Shown: positions 1 to 9,831, counted from the stretch's first letter. The stretch is DNA of 64,000 nt from Epsilonproteobacteria bacterium tcs-49 (GCA_002049495.1 LLYS01000007.1:44637-108636), one strand, 5' to 3'. Notes: generated by a model from the sequence alone, not told the origin. Program-made: numbers and translations.

Positions 1-76
1 CTGCGATCTGATCGAGGGGGCGTATATGCAAACCGATGAAGACGTGATCAAAGTGTTTCGCCCCAAGGGTAAGTGA
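1..76 (+). CDS. 3' end of an unidentified gene (partial)
   Basis: Only the last 24 codons are in the window, reading from base 2 to the TGA at 74-76. The visible tail is hydrophilic and ends in FRPKGK. The reading frame is supported by the tight TGATG overlap with the next gene, whose ATG starts at 76, which suggests translational coupling in one operon. No domain can be assigned from so short a piece. Confidence 0.6.
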   Translation, partial: CDLIEGAYMQTDEDVIKVFRPKGK

Positions 77-276
77 TGGACGTTTGCGAAACCAAGATCA
101 AAGAGTGCATAGCGCATCTGGAACAGGAGGTGCTGGCCATCCTCAGCGACCCCAAAACCGACAAAGCGCAAAAAAACATCCGCATGAAGCCCCTGACCAG
201 CAAAAAGCAGATCCTGGAAAACGCGGTGGAATCCATGCGTATGGTCGATACGGTAAACAGCCAAGAAAAGGAGTAA
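76..276 (+). CDS. Small protein of unknown function, 66 aa
   Basis: I do not recognise this family. It is charged, predicted mainly helical, has no signal peptide or membrane segment, and carries two cysteines near the N-terminus (CETKIKEC). The ATG at 76 overlaps the upstream stop; a GTG one codon earlier (73) is possible. The stop lies one base before the start of the TPR gene, so the three genes look co-transcribed. That context suggests a partner of one of its neighbours, but nothing more specific can be said. Confidence 0.55.
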   Translation: MDVCETKIKECIAHLEQEVLAILSDPKTDKAQKNIRMKPLTSKKQILENAVESMRMVDTVNSQEKE

Positions 277-277
277 T

Positions 278-928
278 ATGGATATCGTACAAATCATCAT
301 GCTCGTTACCGCAGCGGGCGTTGTATTTATGATCTACAAGCAGATCGACAGCGGCAATTTTCAACAGATCCACAAGGATAAAATGGACAATGCGCAAGCC
401 CCCGACGCGGCGGCGCAAGAGGAGGTCGTAGACGTCGAACCGGTACAGGACGATCCCGCGGCGCAGAAGCAGCAGCGCATCGAGGAGCTGCTGGAAAAAA
501 CCGACACCCTTGTAGCCGAAGGGAACTTCAAAGAAGCCAAAAAGAGTATCGAAGCGGCTTTGATCCTGGATGAAAACACCGACAACTATATGCGCCAGGG
601 CTACATCCTCAAAAACCTCGGCGAGTATGAGGAAGCGATAGCATCTTTTGAACAGGTTTTATCCAAGGACGACCAAAACGATATGGCGTATCTTTTCCTT
701 GGGGAGATATATACTATACAAAAGGACTATGAGAAAGCGGCTCAAAATTTTGAAAGTGGTCTGAAAATAGACAATAATTTCGAAAAAACCCATATCGAAT
801 ACGCTAAAATGCTTTTGGATAGTGGTAATATGGAAAAAGCGATGCAGCATATCGACAAAGCATTGCAGATCGATCCCGATAATGCGGACGCACAACGCAT
901 CAAGGGGCAGATCGGGCAAGAAGTCTAA
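278..928 (+). CDS. Membrane-anchored TPR-repeat protein, 216 aa
   Basis: A single hydrophobic segment at about residues 4-20 is followed by an acidic, Ala/Pro/Gln-rich linker to about residue 65, then four or five tetratricopeptide repeats to the C-terminus (recurring patterns such as LGEYEEAIASFEQ and KDYEKAAQNFESG). TPR arrays are protein-protein scaffolds, so this is probably an inner-membrane assembly factor with its repeats in one soluble compartment. The start has a strong AAGGAG site. It is last in a three-gene run and precedes glnB by 48 bases, which contain a possible separate glnB promoter. The partner is unknown. Confidence 0.8.
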   Translation: MDIVQIIMLVTAAGVVFMIYKQIDSGNFQQIHKDKMDNAQAPDAAAQEEVVDVEPVQDDPAAQKQQRIEELLEKTDTLVAEGNFKEAKKSIEAALILDENTDNYMRQGYILKNLGEYEEAIASFEQVLSKDDQNDMAYLFLGEIYTIQKDYEKAAQNFESGLKIDNNFEKTHIEYAKMLLDSGNMEKAMQHIDKALQIDPDNADAQRIKGQIGQEV

Positions 929-945
929 GTGAAGTTTTTGTACAC

Positions 946-951
946 TACAAT
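946..951 (+). promoter_or_regulatory. Candidate -10 element (TACAAT) for glnB-amtB
   Basis: TACAAT lies 25 bases before the chosen glnB ATG in the 48-base gap after the TPR gene. No good -35 hexamer was seen, which is common for sigma-70 promoters in Campylobacterota. It would allow the ammonium genes to be expressed apart from the upstream operon. Confidence 0.4.
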
Positions 952-967
952 ACGCCAATTTATATAA

Positions 968-1314
<347 letters not shown>

Positions 1315-1315
<1 letters not shown>

Positions 1316-2484
1316 TGGATCCTCAGATCCTCTATATCGTCGATACCTTTTTTATCCTATTTGCCGCTACGCTCATTATCTTGATGGCCCCGGGCTTTGC
1401 GATGCTCGAAGCGGGTCTGGTCCGAACCAAGAACGTTTCTACCGTTTTGACGGGGAACATCATGCTCTACGCCGTGACCTCCATGGTCTTTTTGATCTGG
1501 GGATACAACCTGATGTTTGGCGGCGACGGCTTTTTTCTCAACGGTTTCGAAGATGAGGGCTTTAGCAAATACGCCCTTTTTTTCTTCCAGATGGCCTTTG
1601 TGAGTAAAACCGTCTCCATCATCAGCGGCGGGGTGAGCGAACGCTCCAAGATTCTGCCCTTTTTACTTCTGGGCATCGTCGTCAGCGGCTTTATCTACCC
1701 CATGGTCGGCAGCTGGACCTGGGGCGGAGGCTTTTTGAGCGGTATCCACGATCTGGCGGGATCGACGATCATCCACTCCGTGGGCGGTTGGGTCGTCCTG
1801 GCCGCGATCATGGTGATCGGCCCCAGAAAGGGCAAATACGCCAAAGACGGCAAGATCAAACCGATCCCCGCATCCAATATCCCCCTGGTTACGCTGGGGG
1901 CGATGCTGCTTTGGATCGGGTGGTTCGGCTTCAACGGCGGCAGCGTACTCTCCATCAACTCCGTGGAAAACGCGGACCTGGTGGCAAAGGTGATCATGAA
2001 CACCAACACCGCGGGACTGGCGGGGGCGATCATCGCGGCGGTGTTGATGCACCTGCAGTATAAGCGGCTGGATCTGACCATGATCCTCAACGGCGCTCTG
2101 GGCGGCTTGGTGGCTATCACCGCGGGTGCCGACGCCGTGGGGATCTGGGAACCCATCGTCATCGGCGGTATCGGCGGCGCGCTGGTGGTCTACGCCGTAC
2201 CCTTTTTCGATAAGCTCAAGATCGACGACCCCGTGGGGGCGATCTCTGTGCACCTGGTCAACGGTATCTGGGGTACGCTTGCGGTCGCTCTTTTTAGCGA
2301 CGTAAGCTTCATGACCCAGCTCAAAGCCGTGGCGATCATCGCGCTGTTTAGCTTCGGCGTGGGCTTTATCGCCACGATCATCATCAACAAAACCATCGGC
2401 TTTCGAAGCGAAGAGGAGGATGAGCACTACGGTCTTGACGGCGTGGAGTGCGGGCTGGAGAGTTACCCCGAATTCGTCAAATAA
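1315..2484 (+). CDS. amtB: Ammonium transporter (AmtB/Amt family)
   Basis: Inner-membrane channel that moves ammonium into the cell. The 389-residue protein has about eleven hydrophobic helices. It carries the conserved pore residues of the family: Asp146 in GIHDLAGS, and the twin histidines His154 (IIHSVGGW) and His313 (SVHLVNGIWG). The N-terminus is short, with no obvious signal peptide. It is translationally coupled to glnB by a one-base overlap, which supports regulation by P-II. Confidence 0.96.
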
Positions 2485-2493
2485 CCCCTTTTG

Positions 2494-2523
2494 CAAGCGG
2501 CCGCGCCCTCCGGCGCGCGCTTG
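2494..2523 (+). terminator. GC-rich hairpin after amtB (possible terminator)
   Basis: CAAGCG (2494-2499) pairs with CGCTTG (2518-2523), and CGCGCC (2502-2507) with GGCGCG (2512-2517), giving a 12-bp stem with a two-base bulge and a CTCC loop. There is no T-tract after it; the gluQRS -10 follows at once. It may slow or end amtB transcription, but it is not a canonical intrinsic terminator. Confidence 0.4.
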
Positions 2524-2526
2524 TGC

Positions 2527-2532
2527 TATAAT
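2527..2532 (+). promoter_or_regulatory. -10 element (TATAAT) of gluQRS, implying a leaderless mRNA
   Basis: A perfect TATAAT ends six bases before the ATG at 2539, so the expected transcription start falls on or next to the start codon. No ribosome-binding site precedes the ATG. Both facts point to a leaderless transcript. Confidence 0.6.
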
Positions 2533-2538
2533 ACCCCT

Positions 2539-3417
2539 ATGCAAAATCATCGACCCATCTTACGCATAGCCCCTACTCCCAGCGGCTACCTACACCTTGG
2601 CAACATCATCAACTTTATCCTTACCCGGACCTACGCGCGTGCCCACGGCGGAGTGCTGCTGCTGCGCATCGACGATATGGACGAAGCCAGAAGCAAAAAA
2701 GAGTTTATCGAAGATATCTTTGCGCAGCTTGACTGGCTGGGCTTTGACTTTGACGCGGGGCCCTCAAGTGTGCAGGAGCAGCTGCAAAAACACAGCTTCA
2801 AATACAAAAAGCAAAGCTACAGACAACAGCTGCAAACGCTGCTTGATCAAAACGCGGCCTACGCCTGCGGTTGCAGCAGAAAGCAGCTGCGGCCCTACGG
2901 CAACCTCTACCCCGGCTTTTGCCGCGATGAGGGCCACCAGCTGCGCGCGGGAAAGAGTGCGGCGCGCATCAGGCTCCCTGAGGAAAAGATCGTGCTGGGA
3001 GATCGCGAACTCCACCCGGCAAAGGAGTACGGCGATTTTATCCTCTGGCGCAAGGACGATCTGCCCGCCTACCACTTCGCCTCTTTGCTGTTTGACGCCG
3101 AAGCGGGGGTCGATACGCTGATCCGCGGCGAAGACCTGCTCTTCTCCTCCGCGGCGCAGCTGCAGCTGGCAAAGGTGATGGGCAAGCAGCGCTTTGTGCA
3201 AAGCCGTATCTACCACCACCCCCTGCTCCTTGATCCAAGGGGACAGAAGTTTTCCAAATCCGACCGCTCCGTCTCCATCGCGCAGATGCGTCAAAGCGGC
3301 TACACGAAAAAAGATATTTTGACTTTAGCGGCGCGGTTTTTGGGGATAGAGAAGCAAATCGAAACGCTGGAGGGGTTTTTGGGGTATGCGCAAAAGTTGC
3401 AAAGATTTTACACCTAA
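2539..3417 (+). CDS. gluQ: Glutamyl-Q tRNA(Asp) synthetase
   Basis: Class I aminoacyl-tRNA-synthetase paralogue that attaches glutamate to the queuosine base of tRNA(Asp). It has the GluRS catalytic core, with HLGN at residues 19-22 (HIGH motif) and KFSKS at 237-241 (KMSKS motif). At 292 residues it lacks the anticodon-binding domain of a true GluRS. The zinc site expected of GluQRS is present: Cys110, Cys112, Tyr124 and Cys128. I used the ATG at 2539 because homologues begin at this point and a TATAAT sits just upstream; an in-frame codon at 2491 would place the start inside the hairpin. Tgt, which makes the queuosine precursor, is encoded about 10 kb away. Confidence 0.88.
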   Translation: MQNHRPILRIAPTPSGYLHLGNIINFILTRTYARAHGGVLLLRIDDMDEARSKKEFIEDIFAQLDWLGFDFDAGPSSVQEQLQKHSFKYKKQSYRQQLQTLLDQNAAYACGCSRKQLRPYGNLYPGFCRDEGHQLRAGKSAARIRLPEEKIVLGDRELHPAKEYGDFILWRKDDLPAYHFASLLFDAEAGVDTLIRGEDLLFSSAAQLQLAKVMGKQRFVQSRIYHHPLLLDPRGQKFSKSDRSVSIAQMRQSGYTKKDILTLAARFLGIEKQIETLEGFLGYAQKLQRFYT

Positions 3418-3485
3418 ACGTCAGAGATACTGACGCTTAAGATCGCTAAACCGCCATAGCTTGCTCCCGCTTTCTGCCTATGGGT

Positions 3486-3992
3486 TTAATCGTTATACCG
3501 GTACGCCAGCAAGATGATGACGATGGGAGCTAAAATGACGGCGAAAAGGTAGCTTTGCGTATGAAAAAGACCGTTGTTGTTCAGCGCCACAAAACCCACA
3601 AACAGCAGCAGATAGCTGATGACGCGATACAGCGACATCGCGCCTTTGGAGTCTTTCATCACCTGCATCATGCTGCGTTTGTTTTCTTTTTGTTTGCGCT
3701 TTTGCTCTTTGACCACCTCTTTAAAATCCTGCTCCTGCGCCTCTTCGATCTCCTCGTCGAGTTCGTAGGGGTCTTCGATCCTGTCAATGACGTCACGCTC
3801 ATAGGGCACATCCCCCGCTTCCACGCGCCGCTGCACCATGCGCCGGTAGCCCAGAAAGGAGCCAAAGATCACCAGCGAGGAGGTGATAAAGCCCACCTGT
3901 GTATTGAGCAGCCAAATCATCTGCCCCTGCAGCAGGCAACAGAGGATGATCCCCAGATCGATCACGACCAGGGCTTTAAGTATCTTAATCAT
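3486..3992 (-). CDS. Integral membrane protein of unknown function, 168 aa
   Basis: Four hydrophobic segments are visible, in pairs at about residues 7-24 and 33-48, and 120-137 and 145-164. They are separated by a highly charged, Glu/Lys-rich loop of about 70 residues that is likely a cytoplasmic coiled coil. No enzymatic motif is recognisable. It starts inside the end of the AtpZ-like gene (overlap of about 8 bases), so the two are probably co-translated. The ATG at 3998, two codons earlier, is also possible. Position after hemL and the AtpZ-like gene suggests a housekeeping membrane role, but function is unknown. Confidence 0.75.
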   Translation of the reverse strand: MIKILKALVVIDLGIILCCLLQGQMIWLLNTQVGFITSSLVIFGSFLGYRRMVQRRVEAGDVPYERDVIDRIEDPYELDEEIEEAQEQDFKEVVKEQKRKQKENKRSMMQVMKDSKGAMSLYRVISYLLLFVGFVALNNNGLFHTQSYLFAVILAPIVIILLAYRYND

Positions 3993-4284
3993 CGTCATCG
4001 TCGTCGTAGAGGTCTTGGTGTTTGTAGCGCGGATCATCTTTGATCTCATCATAGGATTTCACCTGCGCCTGGTACGCTTTGTAGACGTTCAAAACCGCCG
4101 CGGCGATCCCCCAGAATACACCGACCCATAGCAGCCAATCGATCTCAAACAGCGCCTTCATCCCAAGCCCCAGGCCGATCCCCAGCAAGATCGCCACGAC
4201 GATGGAGATGCCCAGGCTCAGATCATCGGCACCCTTGACGATCTTGCCGTATTTGGGTGCTTTTTCCTTTTTCTCTTCGCCCAT
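3985..4284 (-). CDS. AtpZ/AtpI-family membrane protein
   Basis: 99 residues. A charged N-terminus with the KYGKIVKGADDLSLGIS pattern is followed by two transmembrane helices at about residues 24-42 and 47-68, as in AtpZ/AtpI proteins. Those proteins help assemble the ATP synthase c-ring or act in Mg/Ca transport beside F-ATPase genes; here no atp genes are near. The C-terminus is a run of aspartates (YDDDDDD) from a GAC/GAT repeat, a tract prone to length variation. Its ATG overlaps the hemL stop by one base. Confidence 0.75.
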   Translation of the reverse strand: MGEEKKEKAPKYGKIVKGADDLSLGISIVVAILLGIGLGLGMKALFEIDWLLWVGVFWGIAAAVLNVYKAYQAQVKSYDEIKDDPRYKHQDLYDDDDDD

Positions 4285-5570
4285 TAGATCAAACTTCCCA
4301 TCACTTCTTCAGCCTCTTTGAGCGCCACGTCGATCATGCCCTCGGTAATCTGGGTGTTCATGAAGCCCGCTTCAAACTGACTGCACGCGAAGTAGATGCC
4401 TCGATCAAGCATCCCCTGGTGGAACTTCGCAAACCGCTTGAGATCGGATTTTTGCGCGTCGCTGAAGCTTTTGACTTCCTTTTCGTTGAAGAAAAAGCCG
4501 AACATGGAGCCGCGGACCCCCGTTTGCAGCGCGATGCCGTGATTCTCAGCGATCGCTTTGAGTCCGTCGGTGAGACGCTTGGCTTTGGCTTCCAGCTCGC
4601 CATAGAGGTTTTTCTCCGCTTTGAGCCGCTTGATCGTCGCCAGACCAGCCGCCATCGCTACGGGGTTGCCGCTGAGCGTACCCGCCTGGTATACGGGACC
4701 TTCGGGCGAGAGGTGCGCCATGAGTTCACTGCTCGCGCCAAAGGCGCCCACGGGCATCCCCCCGCCGATCACCTTGCCAAACGTTACCATATCGGGCTTG
4801 ACGCTTGTGTGTCCCTGCGCGCCGTGCAGACTTGCGCGAAAGCCGCTCATCACTTCATCAAAGATCAATAGCGCGCCGTGTTCTTCACACACCGCTTTGA
4901 GCTCTTGCAAAAACTTTTCCTGCGCGGGTACGAGCCCCATATTCCCCGCGATGGGTTCTAAGATCACGCACGCCACGCCATCGCTGTCGGCAAAACACTT
5001 TTTGACGCTTTCGATATCGTTAAACTCCGCCAAAAGCGTATGCTTGGTCAAATCCGCGGGCACCCCCGGGGAGCTTGGCGAACCAAACGTCGCCGCCCCG
5101 CTTCCGGCTTGGACCAGCAGCGAATCGCTGTGGCCGTGGTAGCAGCCGGTGAATTTGACGATATCGTCTCTGCCCGTTACGCCTCTGGCCAAACGGATAG
5201 CGCTCATCACCGCTTCGGTACCGCTGTTGACAAAGCGCACTTTGTCGATGGGGTCAAACAGCTCCACGATCTCGCTTGCGAGCTGCGTTTCCAGCTCGGT
5301 GGGCGCGCCGAAGCTCAACCCGTCGCGTACGACGTTGACGACGGCGTTTACCGTATCTTCGTCACTATGACCAAAAATAAGCGGCCCCCAGCTTTGGACA
5401 AAGTCCAGGTAGCGGTTGCCGTCGATATCATACATATAAGCCCCCTCGCCCCTTTGGATAAACGGAGGCGTTCCCCCCACGCTGCCAAAGGCTCTCACCG
5501 GCGAATCCACCCCGCCGGGGATACACTGCTGCGCTTGCTCAAATGCGTGAATACTTTTTGATCTGTTCAT
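4284..5570 (-). CDS. hemL: Glutamate-1-semialdehyde 2,1-aminomutase
   Basis: PLP enzyme that converts glutamate-1-semialdehyde into 5-aminolevulinate in the C5 route to haem. The 428-residue length is typical. The PLP-binding lysine is Lys266 in [16 protein letters not shown], and the [10 protein letters not shown] motif carries the cofactor-contacting aspartate. I chose the ATG at 5570, nine codons inside the longest frame, because AAAGGA lies eight bases upstream and homologues begin with a similar NRSKS start. It is first in an operon with two small membrane-protein genes and diverges from rpoD across 142 bases that hold both promoters. Confidence 0.95.
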   Translation of the reverse strand: MNRSKSIHAFEQAQQCIPGGVDSPVRAFGSVGGTPPFIQRGEGAYMYDIDGNRYLDFVQSWGPLIFGHSDEDTVNAVVNVVRDGLSFGAPTELETQLASEIVELFDPIDKVRFVNSGTEAVMSAIRLARGVTGRDDIVKFTGCYHGHSDSLLVQAGSGAATFGSPSSPGVPADLTKHTLLAEFNDIESVKKCFADSDGVACVILEPIAGNMGLVPAQEKFLQELKAVCEEHGALLIFDEVMSGFRASLHGAQGHTSVKPDMVTFGKVIGGGMPVGAFGASSELMAHLSPEGPVYQAGTLSGNPVAMAAGLATIKRLKAEKNLYGELEAKAKRLTDGLKAIAENHGIALQTGVRGSMFGFFFNEKEVKSFSDAQKSDLKRFAKFHQGMLDRGIYFACSQFEAGFMNTQITEGMIDVALKEAEEVMGSLI

Positions 5571-5615
5571 TAAAATCCTTTGTTGCAATAAGTTCAAATG
5601 TTAGGTAATTAGTTC

Positions 5616-5621
5616 ATTTTA
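5616..5621 (-). promoter_or_regulatory. Candidate -10 element (TAAAAT) of the hemL operon
   Basis: On the minus strand TAAAAT lies 46 bases before the hemL ATG in the AT-rich hemL-rpoD divergent region. No clear -35 was found. Confidence 0.4.
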
Positions 5622-5644
5622 TCATCTTTTTATTTAATTTTCAC

Positions 5645-5650
5645 TATAAT
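5645..5650 (+). promoter_or_regulatory. -10 element (TATAAT) of rpoD
   Basis: Perfect TATAAT in a T-rich stretch, 62 bases before the TTG start of rpoD. The AT-rich upstream sequence without a strong -35 is typical of housekeeping promoters in Campylobacterota. Confidence 0.55.
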
Positions 5651-5712
5651 ATCCGATTTAAACAACACCTACATATTTCATAGATATTTGCAAATACTAC
5701 TAAGGAGCTTCC

Positions 5713-7524
5713 TTGACGGCTAAAGAGATAATGGACAATTTGGAACAATTGTTTTCTGAAACGAAAAGCGGTGAAGCGATTACCTTCGAACGCTTGATGA
5801 AAGAGTTTGAAAAACAACCCACTGCCGCCCAGGCGAAAAAGATTTTCAAACTTGCGCAAAAGCACAAGGTCAAACTGATCAGCGCCTCCAAACAAGCTGA
5901 ACTTCTCAATCAAAAAGATATCAAAAAACGCCGGTCCGAACTCAAAAAACTCTCCGACGCGGCACTCGTGGACGAGTTTGATTTCATGAAGGAAAAGGAG
6001 CTGTTTGAGTGGTCTCGAAGCGACAGCCCCGTACGGATGTACCTGCGGGAAATGGGCCAAATCCCCCTCTTGACCAAAGATGAGGAGATCAAACTCTCAC
6101 GCCAGATCGAACAGGGGGAGGATATCATCCTCGATGCGATCTGCTCCGTCCCCTATCTGATCGACTATATCCTCAACTACCAAGAACCCCTGCTCAACAG
6201 AGAGCGGCGGGTCAAGGAGCTGTTTAAAAACTTCGAAGAGGATGAAAAAGCCAGCAAAGAGGAGCGCAACAAGCTCAAAGACGAGCGGAGCAAAAAGGTC
6301 AAAAAAAGCTTCAAAGAGTTGGAAAAGGCGAAAAAAGAGTGGGAAAAGATCACGGCCGCTACCGATCTCGACGCCGACGCGGACACCGAGGAGACGCTCC
6401 ATGCGCACTTGAAAGTGGCGTTTAAAAAGACGATGATGAAAAAACGCCTGATCGACCTGGGCCCCACCAGCAAACTGATCAACGAAATCGTAAAATCGAT
6501 GGAAACCGCGCTGAAAAGCGACGATGAGTTTGACAAAGAACTCAAACGGCTGGAGTATAAGCTGCCGCTGTTTAACGACACGCTCAGGGAAAACCACCAA
6601 AAACTGCTGGATGAGATTTTGCACCTGGAGAAAAAGGATATCCTCAACCGCGTCCCCGAAGCGACGATGGTAAGCACCTACGTCGAGATCAAGCGGCTGT
6701 TTGAAACCAAAGAGGCGAGTAAGAACAGCTTTAACCTCGGCATCGAAGAGCTCGAGCAGATTCTTTATCAGATCAAGCGGGGGAAAAAGATCAGCGAAAA
6801 AGCCAAAACCCGCATGGCAAAAAGCAACCTGCGGCTTGTGGTCTCCATCGCCAAGCGCTACACCAACAGAGGGCTGCCCTTTTTGGATCTGATCCAGGAG
6901 GGCAACATCGGGCTGATGAAAGCGGTGGATAAGTTTGAGTACCAAAAGGGGTACAAATTCTCCACCTACGCTACGTGGTGGATCCGCCAGGCGATCAGCC
7001 GGGCTATCGCCGACCAGGCCAGAACGATCCGTATCCCGATCCACATGATCGAGACGATCAACCGCATCAACAAGATCGTGCGCAAGCACTTGCAGGAAAA
7101 CGGCAAGGAACCCAGCATCGAACAGATCGCCGAGGAAGTGGGTCTGAGTGAGGACAAGGTCAAAAACGTGATCAAGATCACCAAAGAACCCATCAGCCTA
7201 GAAGCGCCCGTAGGCGACGAGGATGACGGCAGATTCGGCGATTTCATCGAAGACAAGGAATCGATCAGCCCCTCCGAAACGGTGATGAAAGATGATTTGA
7301 ATATGCAGATCGATGACGTCTTGGTAGAACTCAATGAAAGGGAGCAAGCCGTGGTGCGGATGCGCTTTGGCCTGCTCAACGATGAAAGCGACAGAACCCT
7401 TGAAGAGATCGGCAAGGAGCTCAACGTCACCCGCGAGCGGGTCCGCCAGATCGAATCAAGCGCTATCAAAAAACTCAAACACCCCAAGGTGGGGCGCAAG
7501 CTTAAAAACTACATCGAGGATTGA
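5713..7524 (+). CDS. rpoD: RNA polymerase primary sigma factor RpoD (sigma-70)
   Basis: Housekeeping sigma factor, 603 residues. Region 1.2 ([15 protein letters not shown], about 107-121) is followed by a charged non-conserved insertion. Region 2 carries the -10 recognition and melting signature ([17 protein letters not shown]). The C-terminal region 4.2 helix-turn-helix ([18 protein letters not shown]) contacts the -35 element and ends at residue 603. The start is TTG, supported by AAGGAG at 5702-5707 with correct spacing and no better in-frame ATG. The gene stands alone between hemL and a converging operon. Confidence 0.97.
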   Translation: MTAKEIMDNLEQLFSETKSGEAITFERLMKEFEKQPTAAQAKKIFKLAQKHKVKLISASKQAELLNQKDIKKRRSELKKLSDAALVDEFDFMKEKELFEWSRSDSPVRMYLREMGQIPLLTKDEEIKLSRQIEQGEDIILDAICSVPYLIDYILNYQEPLLNRERRVKELFKNFEEDEKASKEERNKLKDERSKKVKKSFKELEKAKKEWEKITAATDLDADADTEETLHAHLKVAFKKTMMKKRLIDLGPTSKLINEIVKSMETALKSDDEFDKELKRLEYKLPLFNDTLRENHQKLLDEILHLEKKDILNRVPEATMVSTYVEIKRLFETKEASKNSFNLGIEELEQILYQIKRGKKISEKAKTRMAKSNLRLVVSIAKRYTNRGLPFLDLIQEGNIGLMKAVDKFEYQKGYKFSTYATWWIRQAISRAIADQARTIRIPIHMIETINRINKIVRKHLQENGKEPSIEQIAEEVGLSEDKVKNVIKITKEPISLEAPVGDEDDGRFGDFIEDKESISPSETVMKDDLNMQIDDVLVELNEREQAVVRMRFGLLNDESDRTLEEIGKELNVTRERVRQIESSAIKKLKHPKVGRKLKNYIED

Positions 7525-7536
7525 TCCCCGACTGTC

Positions 7537-7686
7537 CTAAAGCTTTTTGGGGCCGCAAAGCGCCTTTTTCTCATTGGCGCTTCGCAAACACTTCATACAG
7601 ATAAATTTCGGCTTTTCGACGATCTTCTTGATCGCTTTGAACTCTTTTTTTATTTCGCTGCCTTTGTATTTGCAAAGGGTTTTCAT
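7537..7686 (-). CDS. 49-residue Cys-rich protein, putative zinc finger
   Basis: This short gene starts with ATG at 7686 behind an excellent AGGAGG site and ends with TAG at 7537. The lysine-rich product has four cysteines, C5, C30, C33 and C44, with FICMKC in the middle and LCGPKKL at the end, consistent with one small metal site. It lies 10 bases after the HDOD gene and is almost certainly co-transcribed with it. I do not recognise a named family. The good ribosome-binding site, in-operon spacing and paired cysteines support a real gene; the function (nucleic-acid or protein binding) is inference. Confidence 0.7.
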   Translation of the reverse strand: MKTLCKYKGSEIKKEFKAIKKIVEKPKFICMKCLRSANEKKALCGPKKL

Positions 7687-7696
7687 AGCAAACCTC

Positions 7697-8497
7697 CTAT
7701 TCGGCGGCTTGCTGCAACTCCTCGATACACTCCTGCAACCCGCCGAGTTTGTATTTTTGCGCCAATTTCAGAGCATTGGCGATACTTTTTTCAGTGTATT
7801 GTTCTTTTATATTAACACAAGTTTTGACAACCATCAAGATCACCGCCAGTTTTTTCACCTGCGGCGAAACCTCTTTGTCCACTCCCGCAAAAAAGTTCAA
7901 TACGCTGATGGTGGTATCGTTGAAGTTCCACTGATCGAACATGATCGCGCTCACCTCTTCGGTCGTAGCGTTGACCAGCTCTTTTTCGGCGTTGCGCACC
8001 TGCAGAAAGCTTGAAGCCTCTTTGAGCGCCGAGGAATCCTTATCGGCAAGTACCTGTGAAATGGCAAGCTTGCCCAGATCGCTGAGTAAAGAAACCACGG
8101 AGATATCGTCCAGAAGGCTTTTATCCAGCATTTTCACCCACGTCGTAGCCAGGGAGGATTGCATCATCCCCACGTCCGTGAGCTGCTTTTTCGTGATACC
8201 GTAGGCCGCGGGTTCGATATCCAGCGCTTTTTTCGCGCCGTAACTCATAGTCAACCCCTGGATCGTGGACATACCAAACAAACTTACCGCCTGGGGCAGG
8301 CTTTTGATCTCTTTTGACAATCCATAGATCGGAGAGTTCGCCGCTTTGAGGATATTTGCCGAGAGCATAGGGTCTTTGCCGATGATCTCCACCAGATCCC
8401 CGATGGTGGTTTCATCGTTTTTGCAGGCCTCTTGCACCTGCGCTACCGTTTCGGGCAGCGGCGGCATATTGCCTACAGCTTTATAAATCTCTTTCAT
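7697..8497 (-). CDS. HDOD-domain signalling protein
   Basis: 266 residues forming a single HDOD domain, a relative of HD phosphohydrolases that usually lacks catalytic activity and acts in c-di-GMP or stress signalling. Typical features are the N-terminal MPPLPETVAQV motif, DPMLSANILKAANSPIYG around residues 42-59, and LPQAVSLFGMSTIQGL. No receiver, GGDEF or EAL domain is attached. I prefer the second ATG (8497) because AGGAG is then six bases away. It follows murA closely and is followed by the 49-residue Cys-rich gene. The ligand or partner is unknown. Confidence 0.88.
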   Translation of the reverse strand: MKEIYKAVGNMPPLPETVAQVQEACKNDETTIGDLVEIIGKDPMLSANILKAANSPIYGLSKEIKSLPQAVSLFGMSTIQGLTMSYGAKKALDIEPAAYGITKKQLTDVGMMQSSLATTWVKMLDKSLLDDISVVSLLSDLGKLAISQVLADKDSSALKEASSFLQVRNAEKELVNATTEEVSAIMFDQWNFNDTTISVLNFFAGVDKEVSPQVKKLAVILMVVKTCVNIKEQYTEKSIANALKLAQKYKLGGLQECIEELQQAAE

Positions 8498-8506
8498 CAT
8501 CTTCTC

Positions 8507-9769
8507 CTATTCACTGAGTCGTTCGATATCAGCACCGAGGGCTTGCAATTTCTTTTCCAAACTTTCATACCCTCTGTCTAAATGGTAAATTCTGTGTATA
8601 TCCGTTTTGGCGCCGCTGACCAGTGCCGCTAAAACCAAAGCGCTGCTTGCGCGCAGGTCCGTCGCCATCACGTCCGCGCCGCACAACTCGGTCTTGCCCT
8701 TGATCGTCGCCAGGTGGCCGTTTAGCGCGATATCCGCTCCCAGCCGCAACAGTTCGCTGACGTGCATAAAACGGTTTTCAAACAGTTTCTCCTCGATGGT
8801 GCTCGTCCCCTCCGCCTGCGTCGCAAGCGCCATGAATTGTGCTTGCATATCGGTGGGAAAGCCCGGGTATTCGGAAGTGGTTATCTCCACCGGTTCGATC
8901 CGTTTGGCCGGATGGATCGTAATGGTATCATCATTATATGTAAAATAAAAGCCCATTTTTTCCAATTTGTCGATCACCGCTTCAAGGTGCTCTTTCGCGG
9001 CTTTGGTGATGGAGAGTTCGGAGTTGGTGATCGCCCCCGCACACAGGTAGGTTCCCGCTTCGATACGGTCAGGAATGACGGTGATATCCGCAAACTCCAG
9101 CGCTTGACGGTCTCTGCCTTCGATAGTGAGCTCATCGCTGCCGATCCCCTCAATCCGGACTCCCGCAGCTTCCAAAAAGCGGCATAGCTGCACCACTTCG
9201 GGCTCCTTCGCCACGTTGACCAGATGCGTCGTGCCTTTGGCAAGCGCGGCAGCCATGATGATGTTTTCACTGCCCGTTACCGTCACCTTGTCAAAAACGA
9301 TCCGCGCTCCCTGCAAACCGTTTTCGGCCGTAGCGACGACGTAGCCCTGGCGGATGTCGATATGCGCGCCCATCTTCTCCAGCGCACTAAGGTGCAGGTC
9401 GATGGGTCGCTGCCCGATGGCGCACCCTCCGGGAAGACTCACTTCGCAATGTCCAAAACGCGCCAGCAGCGGCCCAAGCACCAAGATCGAAGCACGCATG
9501 GTGCGCACGATATCGTAGTTTGCCACGGTACTGTCGATAGCATCGTTTTTAATCCGCAGAGTGTTGTCGCTAAATTCGTAATCCGAACCCAACTTTGTAA
9601 AAAGCTTCAGCAGTGTTTGTATATCAGCCACATCGGGCATATTGTGCAGCGATAATCTGTTTTTGCCTAGCAGTGTCGCGGCCATGAGGGGAAGCGCGGC
9701 GTTTTTCGCGCCGCTGATCGCCACCGATCCCCCCAGTTTTTTACCGCCTTTAATCCGTAAATAATCCAT
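8507..9769 (-). CDS. murA: UDP-N-acetylglucosamine 1-carboxyvinyltransferase
   Basis: First committed enzyme of peptidoglycan synthesis; it transfers enolpyruvate from PEP to UDP-GlcNAc. The 420-residue length is standard. The substrate-contacting Lys22 lies in [13 protein letters not shown], and the catalytic, fosfomycin-target cysteine is Cys116 in [16 protein letters not shown], so fosfomycin sensitivity of the enzyme is expected. A TATAAT in the gap to trpB suggests its own promoter within the co-directional run. Confidence 0.97.
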   Translation of the reverse strand: MDYLRIKGGKKLGGSVAISGAKNAALPLMAATLLGKNRLSLHNMPDVADIQTLLKLFTKLGSDYEFSDNTLRIKNDAIDSTVANYDIVRTMRASILVLGPLLARFGHCEVSLPGGCAIGQRPIDLHLSALEKMGAHIDIRQGYVVATAENGLQGARIVFDKVTVTGSENIIMAAALAKGTTHLVNVAKEPEVVQLCRFLEAAGVRIEGIGSDELTIEGRDRQALEFADITVIPDRIEAGTYLCAGAITNSELSITKAAKEHLEAVIDKLEKMGFYFTYNDDTITIHPAKRIEPVEITTSEYPGFPTDMQAQFMALATQAEGTSTIEEKLFENRFMHVSELLRLGADIALNGHLATIKGKTELCGADVMATDLRASSALVLAALVSGAKTDIHRIYHLDRGYESLEKKLQALGADIERLSE

Positions 9770-9795
9770 AAATAACCGACTTCTTTTTTCTCTTC

Positions 9796-9801
9796 ATTAT
9801 A
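9796..9801 (-). promoter_or_regulatory. -10 element (TATAAT) before murA
   Basis: On the minus strand GTGATATAAT ends 27 bases before the murA ATG, in the 62-base gap after the upstream trpB paralogue. It probably gives murA expression independent of the tryptophan gene. Confidence 0.5.
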
Positions 9802-9831
9802 TCACGTTTTCACAAAAATTTCACAGCGATT

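Noticed and set aside
7558..7582. Hairpin AAGCGCC/GGCGCTT after rpoD as its terminator
   Set aside because: The stem is short with an 11-base loop, lacks a T-tract, and lies within the coding sequence of the opposing 49-residue gene.
9770..9831. Tryptophan-responsive leader or riboswitch near the trpB copies
   Set aside because: The gaps are short, contain no Trp-rich leader peptide, and no alternative hairpins were recognised.
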